DNA from: an uncultured Collinsella sp.
GTDB taxonomy: Bacteria > Actinomycetota > Coriobacteriia > Coriobacteriales > Coriobacteriaceae
Direction of reading: 5' to 3'
Length of the DNA stretch: 19,823 nt
NCBI GenBank assembly: GCA_958438125.1
Contig: CAUBQN010000021.1
Location: 1-19,823, forward strand
In this document: positions 14,858-19,823 of the stretch, in pieces
How positions within the stretch are numbered: the first letter of the stretch is position 1
Layout: each line of letters starts with the position of its first letter
The notes under the pieces: model-generated
The model's database searches: none
What the model saw: the letters and a program-made list of their open reading frames with translations, nothing else
Told to the model about the DNA's origin: nothing
Translations under genes and position numbers: made by a program

Positions 14858-15907
14858 CTACCCTTGCGTTTCGCCATTGGTCGCTTCGTTGATGGCGCGG
14901 TACTCGGCGCTTAGTTCGCGCGCCAGCTCTTCCTTGCTTGGAAGATACGGCAGGTATTTGGCGGCAAACACTTGGTCGTTGTCTTCGGGCAGCGTGTACT
15001 CGACAATCGAATCGCTTTTGTCCGCGCAGAGCACGATGCCTATGGGCGGATTGTCGCCTTCGTTCATGAGCTCGCGCGTGTAGTAGTCCACATACATTTG
15101 CATCTGGCCCAGGTCCTGATGCGTAAGGTCGTCCGTCTTAAGGTCGATGAGCACGAAGCAGCGCATCAGATAGTTGTAAAAAACAAGGTCAATATAGAAA
15201 TGGCGCCCATCAAAGGTGATGCGCTTTTGGCGCGCCTCGAAAGCGAAACCACGGCCAAGCTCCAGCAGGAACTTCTGAAGATGCGTGATGAGCGCCTGCT
15301 CTAGATCGCTCTCGCGAAACGCAGTATCGTCCGAGAAACCTAAAAACTCCAGTACATATGGGTCGCGGATGATATCCTCGGGGCGACGAGCCGGGGCGCT
15401 CTTTTGGATTTCCTGGGTGACGGCCTCCTTGTCCTTGCTGGCAAGTAGGCGCTCGCGGAACATGGTGTTGATCTGGCGTTCGAGCTGACGCGTGCTCCAA
15501 CGAGAATCGGCGCATTCGTTCATGTACCAGGTGCGAGCTTCGGGGTCAGGAATGCGTATTAACCTGCGATAATGTGTCCAACTCAATTCGGGACGCAGTG
15601 AGTCCCGAATTGGAAATGCAAGATAGAACTGACGCATTTTACGCAGCTCTCTTGCTTCAAAACCTTTACCAAAATCCTTGGTAAGTCTGATTGCGAGGGC
15701 CTTGAGCAGCGCCTCTCCATACTTGGCGCGCTCCTCTCCGCCCTGCTCATCAACAATGCTCTTGCCGATCTCCCAATACGCCTCAACCATCGCAAAGTTA
15801 ACGGCGGTATAGGCCTTGTCGCGAGCGGCGTTGAGAATCGAGGAAACCTGCTTGTAAAAATCTTCTGGCACGATTGCCGATTCTCCACGGTTTACCAGTT
15901 CGCCCAT
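14858..15907 (-). CDS. DUF1016/YhcG-type PD-(D/E)XK nuclease domain protein
   Basis: This 349-residue protein belongs to the DUF1016 (YhcG) family of putative PD-(D/E)XK nucleases, often found beside restriction-modification or other defence genes. The N-terminal helical domain is typical (EAYWEIGKSIVDEQ, LTKDFGKGFEARELRKMRQFY, LSWTHYRRLIRI 108-119). The C-terminal nuclease core shows FYIDLVFYNYL with D240, and LIDLKTDDL with D255 and K257. E203 may complete the site. The usual E of ExK is D here. The ATG at 15907 is preceded by GGGG eight bases away and a better GAGGAAAG 13 bases away; a GTG one codon earlier is possible. Codon use is less GC-biased than in the housekeeping genes to the left. 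No methylase or specificity subunit is adjacent, so it is a solitary copy. Confidence 0.9.
   Translation of the reverse strand: MGELVNRGESAIVPEDFYKQVSSILNAARDKAYTAVNFAMVEAYWEIGKSIVDEQGGEERAKYGEALLKALAIRLTKDFGKGFEARELRKMRQFYLAFPIRDSLRPELSWTHYRRLIRIPDPEARTWYMNECADSRWSTRQLERQINTMFRERLLASKDKEAVTQEIQKSAPARRPEDIIRDPYVLEFLGFSDDTAFRESDLEQALITHLQKFLLELGRGFAFEARQKRITFDGRHFYIDLVFYNYLMRCFVLIDLKTDDLTHQDLGQMQMYVDYYTRELMNEGDNPPIGIVLCADKSDSIVEYTLPEDNDQVFAAKYLPYLPSKEELARELSAEYRAINEATNGETQG
15584..15612. repeat. Perfect 11-bp inverted repeat inside the nuclease gene
   Basis: CAATTCGGGAC (15584-15594) and GTCCCGAATTG (15602-15612) flank a 7-base loop within the coding sequence, at about residues 99-108 of the nuclease. 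It would form a stable hairpin in the mRNA. The encoded segment (PIRDSLRPELS) is conserved in the family, so the repeat may be a by-product of coding. Confidence 0.6.
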
Positions 15908-15934
15908 CACTGTCGCCCCACTTTCCTCTTGTGG

Positions 15935-15953
15935 AATGCATCTTTATTGCATT
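15935..15953. promoter_or_regulatory. AT-rich dyad in the nuclease upstream region
   Basis: AATGCA (15935-15940) and TGCATT (15948-15953) are inverted around TCTTTAT, in the most AT-rich stretch between the nuclease gene and the divergent small gene. On the minus strand TTTAAA and AAAGAT hexamers lie here. It may be the nuclease promoter with an overlapping operator; the evidence is weak. Confidence 0.3.
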
Positions 15954-16023
15954 TAGTTTAAAGCCTCGCGCGGACTCGAATTTCAATGTCGCCTAGCGCC
16001 TTCGTGCAGGATTCCCGAAGTGA

Positions 16024-16029
16024 CTAAAA
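16024..16029 (+). promoter_or_regulatory. Possible -10 box for the small PH-like gene
   Basis: TAAAAT (16024-16029) matches five of six -10 bases, with a weak TTCGTG (16001-16006) at 17-base spacing. It gives a leader of about 40 bases. Confidence 0.35.
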
Positions 16030-16075
16030 TGTGACCATAGAGGCAGTTTTAGCGAACCCCATGGGAGTGACACGC

Positions 16076-16345
16076 ATGGACAACAACACCTTGCTGTTCC
16101 AGGACAAAGGTTCGGGCAGGTTTAAAGACGTCAAGATCTACCCTAACCGCATCGAGGTGCTCAAGAAGAGTACTTTCGGCGGCAAGCATATCGAGATTGT
16201 CTACCTTAAGGACATCACGGGCGTTAACAGGATCAAGGGTCGCGACGTTTTCCTGCGCAATCGACTGTTAACCGCTTGCGTCTTTAGTCTGAGCGGTCGT
16301 GCGAAGGCCCAGGAGTTTGTTAACGCGCTGAACATGGTGATGTAG
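16076..16345 (+). CDS. Small protein with a possible PH-like fold
   Basis: This 89-residue cytoplasmic protein has no signal peptide or cysteine cluster. Its pattern of short beta strands followed by a C-terminal helix (FKDVKIYPNRIEVLKK, HIEIVYLKDITGVNRI, DVFLRNRLLTACVFSLSG, KAQEFVNALNMVM) recalls bacterial PH-like domains, where a line such as 'I..LKDITGV' is typical. I cannot assign a family firmly. I chose ATG 16076 because GGGAG (16063-16067) lies eight bases upstream; ATG 16061 and GTG 16031 lack such a site. It lies between two minus-strand genes and is divergent from the nuclease. Confidence 0.7.
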   Translation: MDNNTLLFQDKGSGRFKDVKIYPNRIEVLKKSTFGGKHIEIVYLKDITGVNRIKGRDVFLRNRLLTACVFSLSGRAKAQEFVNALNMVM

Positions 16346-16370
16346 CCCATGGCGGCGTTCGGGCCAAGGT

Positions 16371-16410
16371 AAAAATCGGGGGCACAGAACGGTGTCCTGC
16401 GCCCCCGATT
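16371..16410 (-). terminator. Rho-independent terminator of the PI-PLC-like gene
   Basis: AATCGGGGGC (16374-16383) and GCCCCCGATT (16401-16410) form a perfect 10-bp stem. Read on the minus strand, the stem runs into TTTTT (complement of 16371-16375), 30 bases after the stop of the minus-strand gene. In the plus direction only TT follows, so it works mainly for the minus strand but may also stop the small plus-strand gene. Confidence 0.88.
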
Positions 16411-16439
16411 GAGTCGATGTGTCTAAAAGGCGGGCTTGC

Positions 16440-18908
16440 CTATTCGCTGTCGTCCCCAGCGTTTTCGCGGTCACTGGCAAGCATTGCTGCGCCGGCGACC
16501 GTCGTCGCCACGGCGGCAGCGGCGAGCCCGGCGGCGATACCAGAGCCGTCGCCCGTGTCGGCGAGTTTTCCGGTCGAGCCCTTGCTCTTGTTGCCGCCGC
16601 CGTTCTTGTCGGCGCCGTTTGCGTTGGCGCCGGTACCGGTGCCGGTGCCGGCGCCGCCCGCGTTGCCCGAGGCTGCAACGGTAAAGCTTGCGGCTCCGTC
16701 GCTGGCGAGCGTGTAGTTCTGCGCCGCGTCGCCCAAGAGACCGTTCACGCGCACCCAGTACGTTCCTGCGGCAAATGTTTCGCCCTCGGCCATTGCCGTG
16801 CCCGGAGCGCCGTCCGCGTCGTGCACAAACTCAAGCTGGGCCGTGCAGGCATCGGTTTCGAGCTTGCCCTCGAGTGATGCCGCAATCTTGGCGCGCACGT
16901 CTTCGCCGGCCTTAAGGCCTTCGAGTCCCTCAAAATGGGGCGTCAGCGCACGTGGATCGATATCGATGGGCACAGGGCCCTGCAGCCCCGTAACAGTCTC
17001 GTTGCCCAGGGCGTCGACATCCACATATTCGATGGCAAACGCATGTCCCGAGGCTGCTACGTTGAGTACGTTGCTGCTGTCGACAAGGCGGAAATGGCCC
17101 TCGCCAACGGTCTTGCCATCTTGGAGCGAGGCATCGCTCAGCGAGTCGCCGTACGTCATGCGCATGCGGGTCGGGAGATAGCACGAAACGGTTTGCTTGT
17201 GCTGCGCATCGTTGTAATTGCGCTGGTAGATGCTCCGGGCCAGTGCCGCATCAACAAAGTCGGATGCGATGATGCCAATGTGCTTGCGGCAGTCCGCCTT
17301 TGTGCTCTCAACTCCGGTATTGTTTATATACGAGCTCTTGTACAGGTGCTCGTTGACCACTCGCGCTGCGGTAAAAGGGTTGTTTTGCGTGCAGCTAGTG
17401 TAGTTGATAAACCAGCAGCGCTCCGTTGCCTGCACCGTTGTCCCGTCCGCGGCAGTGATATCTACGGTGCTGCGCTCGAACTCGGACGCTGCCTTCAGGG
17501 CCATATCGACCCAGTCGATCTTACTGGATCCCGTGCAGTTGTAATGGTCTTGGGCATATACCGCTGTGCTATAGGGCTCTTTGTCGCCCGTATTGCCCGC
17601 AGCCTCAAAGCCTTGCTCGTATTTCACGAGGCACATGGACTTTCCGGAATGCGCCTTGATCTTGTCATCCCATTCGGTGAGGTCGAGGCCCCACGTGTGG
17701 CCGTCTACGCTGTCGCCGGCGAGTTTAAATCGACGCAGCAGGACGATCTTTCCGCGCACCTCGTTCAGTGTGGGGACATGGCTCGACGTATAGAACAGAT
17801 CGGAGTTATTGTCCATAACATTGGCGAAAGCCGTCGTAACGCTTTCGTCGGTAGCTTCGTCGTTGCCTCGTGACACAAGCATGATGAGCGCTTCTGACGG
17901 GTGTTCGTTCAAAAATGTTTTGAAGTAACCGATGACATTGGAGAGCTGCATATAGCCCCCGTCTTTTTTGAGCAGGTAGCATATTCCATGGTCGATGCCG
18001 GGGTCGCCTTTATCGTCGTTCTTTCCAAGTCGGATATCAAAATAGCGAATGCCTTCAAGCAGCTGCGTGGGGATGTAATCCTGCTGGCACTTTGCAAGCG
18101 AGGTTTGGGGCTCGGTGTCGTTGTCGACGCTGCAGGTGCTCGAATCATGCGTGCCCGGGATGCTCAGCTCGTCGAGGTATTTGTTGCCATCGACGTGGCT
18201 CATCCAACATGGTCCGTCGACGTAGCTGCTATACGTGGTCCAGTCGATGCTGCTAACTGTGGCATTGGTCTTGTCCATGCTGTAGCCGACAAGCTCGAGC
18301 TCCCACGGAATGCTCTTCCTCTTGTGGCAGATCTTGTTGTTGTCTTGGTCTTTGCCGTCCTTTTCTATGGCCAGGTAATTAATGTCTTTTTTCTCGTTTG
18401 TGCGGTCTCGGATGATGTAGGTTCCGTTTTGCTGGCGGTCGAACGCAAAAGAGCGGCTGGGCTTGCCGTCATGCTCGCCACTCCATACGTGGATGACCTT
18501 TCCATCTTTGTCCGAGTCGCCATCGACCGACCAAATGCTGTAGCCCGTCTTCTTGTGCTCTTCGAAATTGAGCAGGGTGCGGATGGCATACCAATTTGTA
18601 TTATCTGTATCGGTCGCCACGTGCTCGAGGATGAGCTTGTTGGACGTGCCGTCATTAAACAGGTGGCAGACGTTGCCGATGACGTTGCCGTCTTCGTTGA
18701 CGCTCGCGGTGCGAAAATAGCCCGCGGGGCGAAGGCGAATGACGAACTTGTCGAGGGTGGCCGCCGATGTGGGCGTGTCTTCTGCAAATGCCGCGCGCAT
18801 GGGAAGGCCCAACCCCGCGGTTTCGGGCAGGCTTACAAATGGCGACAATGCTGCGAGTCCTAAGCCCAACGTGAATGCTCGACGGCTGATGGCGTGGTGT
18901 TCGGTCAT
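16440..18908 (-). CDS. Tat-exported, LAxTG-anchored PI-PLC-like surface protein
   Basis: This 822-residue protein looks like a surface phosphatidylinositol-specific phospholipase C, an enzyme that cleaves phosphoinositide or GPI head groups. It begins with a twin-arginine signal (SRRAFTLGLGLAALS, R9-R10) ending near AFA-ED (42-43). Residues about 52-208 resemble a ricin-type beta-trefoil lectin (YSIWSVDGD, NGTYIIRD, WELELVGY). The PI-PLC X domain follows: IPGTHDSS with H254 and D255, GIRYFDIRLG with R293, DHGICYL with H307, and FLNEHPSEALIMLVSRGND, matching the His-His/Arg pattern of Bacillus PI-PLC. After a beta-rich Ig-like region (about 645-745) comes a Gly/Thr/Asn linker, LADTG (782-786), a hydrophobic helix (790-811) and a short charged tail, as in sortase substrates. 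GGAGG lies four bases before the ATG. Base composition in the middle is lower in GC than in neighbours, suggesting acquisition. Confidence 0.88.
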   Translation of the reverse strand: MTEHHAISRRAFTLGLGLAALSPFVSLPETAGLGLPMRAAFAEDTPTSAATLDKFVIRLRPAGYFRTASVNEDGNVIGNVCHLFNDGTSNKLILEHVATDTDNTNWYAIRTLLNFEEHKKTGYSIWSVDGDSDKDGKVIHVWSGEHDGKPSRSFAFDRQQNGTYIIRDRTNEKKDINYLAIEKDGKDQDNNKICHKRKSIPWELELVGYSMDKTNATVSSIDWTTYSSYVDGPCWMSHVDGNKYLDELSIPGTHDSSTCSVDNDTEPQTSLAKCQQDYIPTQLLEGIRYFDIRLGKNDDKGDPGIDHGICYLLKKDGGYMQLSNVIGYFKTFLNEHPSEALIMLVSRGNDEATDESVTTAFANVMDNNSDLFYTSSHVPTLNEVRGKIVLLRRFKLAGDSVDGHTWGLDLTEWDDKIKAHSGKSMCLVKYEQGFEAAGNTGDKEPYSTAVYAQDHYNCTGSSKIDWVDMALKAASEFERSTVDITAADGTTVQATERCWFINYTSCTQNNPFTAARVVNEHLYKSSYINNTGVESTKADCRKHIGIIASDFVDAALARSIYQRNYNDAQHKQTVSCYLPTRMRMTYGDSLSDASLQDGKTVGEGHFRLVDSSNVLNVAASGHAFAIEYVDVDALGNETVTGLQGPVPIDIDPRALTPHFEGLEGLKAGEDVRAKIAASLEGKLETDACTAQLEFVHDADGAPGTAMAEGETFAAGTYWVRVNGLLGDAAQNYTLASDGAASFTVAASGNAGGAGTGTGTGANANGADKNGGGNKSKGSTGKLADTGDGSGIAAGLAAAAVATTVAGAAMLASDRENAGDDSE

Positions 18909-18951
18909 AATTCCTCCGTTCGCAGGGTGCGGTTATGCACTCATTTTGTTC

Positions 18952-18957
18952 ACTATA
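18952..18957 (-). promoter_or_regulatory. Possible -10 box for the PI-PLC-like gene
   Basis: On the minus strand TATAGT (complement of 18952-18957) matches five of six -10 bases, 44 bases before the start codon. The -35 position is weak. Confidence 0.4.
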
Positions 18958-19114
18958 CTGCCCGGATGTCTAAACGTGTTGGCTTAATTGTCTGCGCGGC
19001 GCTATAAATCGGCGGGCGGGCGCGTTGGGGCGCTTGTCTATTTGTGCTGCTACCGCGCTGGGGGTGGTTTTGCCGCCCGGCACCCTCGCGTTCGCCGGCT
19101 ATCGGCATAAGAAA
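18958..19114. other. Intergenic stretch with no gene seen
   Basis: The 304-base gap between the PI-PLC-like gene and the lipoprotein gene holds the promoter-like box above and a terminator at its far end. Between them I see no coding frame, RNA gene or repeat that I can support. Confidence 0.5.
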
Positions 19115-19140
19115 GGGAGGGCCGGTTTACCGGCCCTCCC
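19115..19140 (-). terminator. Rho-independent terminator of the lipoprotein gene
   Basis: GGGAGGGCCGG (19115-19125) and CCGGCCCTCCC (19130-19140) form a perfect 11-bp stem with a TTTA loop. On the minus strand the stem is followed by TTTCTTAT, about 70 bases after the lipoprotein stop. Confidence 0.8.
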
Positions 19141-19212
19141 TGGGTACGAAGCGCTGGGGTACCGTCGCTTGTTTGCACTGCGCCCGTGTTTCCCGCTGCA
19201 CTCGCCAGTCGC

Positions 19213-19806
19213 TTAACGCTTGATCTCGATATCGTCGAGCTTGACGTCCATGGCCTCGGTCTTGGCCTCGGCGATGTCGTCGGCAAATTCCAGAGACTTC
19301 ATCATGGTCTCGACGGCGTCCTTGTGCTCCTCGACGTTGTCGATACGCACATACACACTGCCGCCGTCAACGTCGGTGAAGTATTCGGTCGTTACGCCGC
19401 CCGAGTGCGTGAAGTAGGCACTGCGCCAGGTCTTGCCGTTGTACTTAACGGGATCGCTCTCGGTCCATCCAGAGTTGGCCTTCCATTTGGCCTCGTAGTC
19501 GAACAGCTCGTCGGCGTTCTTGTCAGAGTCGAAGACAGGGATGAAGCGATCGCTGGCGTGCTCGCTCTCGGTGAACTTAAACTGGGCCCTGTCGGCGGTG
19601 TCGCCTGCGACGTCGGTGATCTCGACGCCCTCGGGGACCTCGACCTTAAACCAAATGAAGTCGGTCCTCATATCCACGGCTGGCTTTTCTGCTCCACCGC
19701 CACCGCCACTTCCGGTAGCGCCGCCGCTGCCACCGCAGCCCACCAGGGCAACTGCGGCAAAGAGGCTTATGCAGAGGGTGAGAATCGCAAAGGCCTTCTT
19801 TTTCAT
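19213..19806 (-). CDS. Small secreted lipoprotein of unknown function
   Basis: This 197-residue protein has a lipoprotein signal: MKKKAF, a hydrophobic core, and lipobox LVGC with lipidated C24. A Gly/Ser-rich tether (25-39) follows. The mature part (about 45-197) is acidic and looks like one alpha/beta domain (FIWFKVEVPEGVEI, RFIPVFDSDKNADELF, VYVRIDNVEEHKDAVETMMK), similar in style to small lipoproteins that are common in Coriobacteriia and have no known role. No further cysteines occur. AGGAGGA lies just upstream of the ATG (complement of 19814-19820). It is probably a single-gene unit ending at the hairpin described above. Confidence 0.88.
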   Translation of the reverse strand: MKKKAFAILTLCISLFAAVALVGCGGSGGATGSGGGGGAEKPAVDMRTDFIWFKVEVPEGVEITDVAGDTADRAQFKFTESEHASDRFIPVFDSDKNADELFDYEAKWKANSGWTESDPVKYNGKTWRSAYFTHSGGVTTEYFTDVDGGSVYVRIDNVEEHKDAVETMMKSLEFADDIAEAKTEAMDVKLDDIEIKR

Positions 19807-19823
19807 GGTCGTGTCCTCCTCGA

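Overview
This is a GC-rich window in which almost every gene has a clear AGGAGG-type ribosome binding site. The gene content is that of a strictly anaerobic actinobacterium. Protein style suggests the Coriobacteriia, most likely Collinsella or a close relative; this is an inference from recognition, not a database result. Supporting signs are a superoxide reductase, a formate-tetrahydrofolate ligase, a Tat-exported surface enzyme with an LAxTG-type anchor, and Asp/Glu-rich high-GC coding.

Layout. Bases 1-89 are the tail of an unidentified gene. Bases 106-232 hold a striking element: two perfect 37-bp arms in inverted orientation, each arm itself ending in 10-bp inverted repeats. A large SWIM-SNF2 helicase-like ATPase follows (253-3717), then a one-iron-type superoxide reductase (3883-4245) with a terminator. 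Next is a long protein (4363-6348) with the architecture of glutamine-dependent NAD synthetase but with the signature catalytic residues of both domains replaced. After it comes the tightly overlapping ruvC-ruvA-ruvB operon (6486-8694) for Holliday-junction processing, and a single-gene fhs unit (8839-10506) with its own promoter and terminator. A single-pass membrane protein with a disordered N-terminus and heptad repeats follows (10687-11676). A CDF metal exporter (12876-11695, minus) is divergent from a double zinc-ribbon protein (13095-14432).

The right third is more accessory. It has a 425-bp stretch with a strong hairpin terminator and a decayed gene tail, then a solitary DUF1016/YhcG-type PD-(D/E)XK nuclease (15907-14858, minus) and a small PH-like protein (16076-16345). 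A Tat-exported, apparently sortase-anchored PI-PLC-like enzyme with an N-terminal lectin-like region follows (18908-16440, minus), and last a small lipoprotein (19806-19213, minus).

Working together: RuvABC is the only clear multi-gene pathway, and the other genes are mostly single transcription units bounded by hairpin terminators. The best candidates for something undescribed are the NAD-synthetase-like pseudoenzyme, the nested inverted-repeat element with outward-facing -10-like boxes in front of the SNF2 gene, and the surface PI-PLC.
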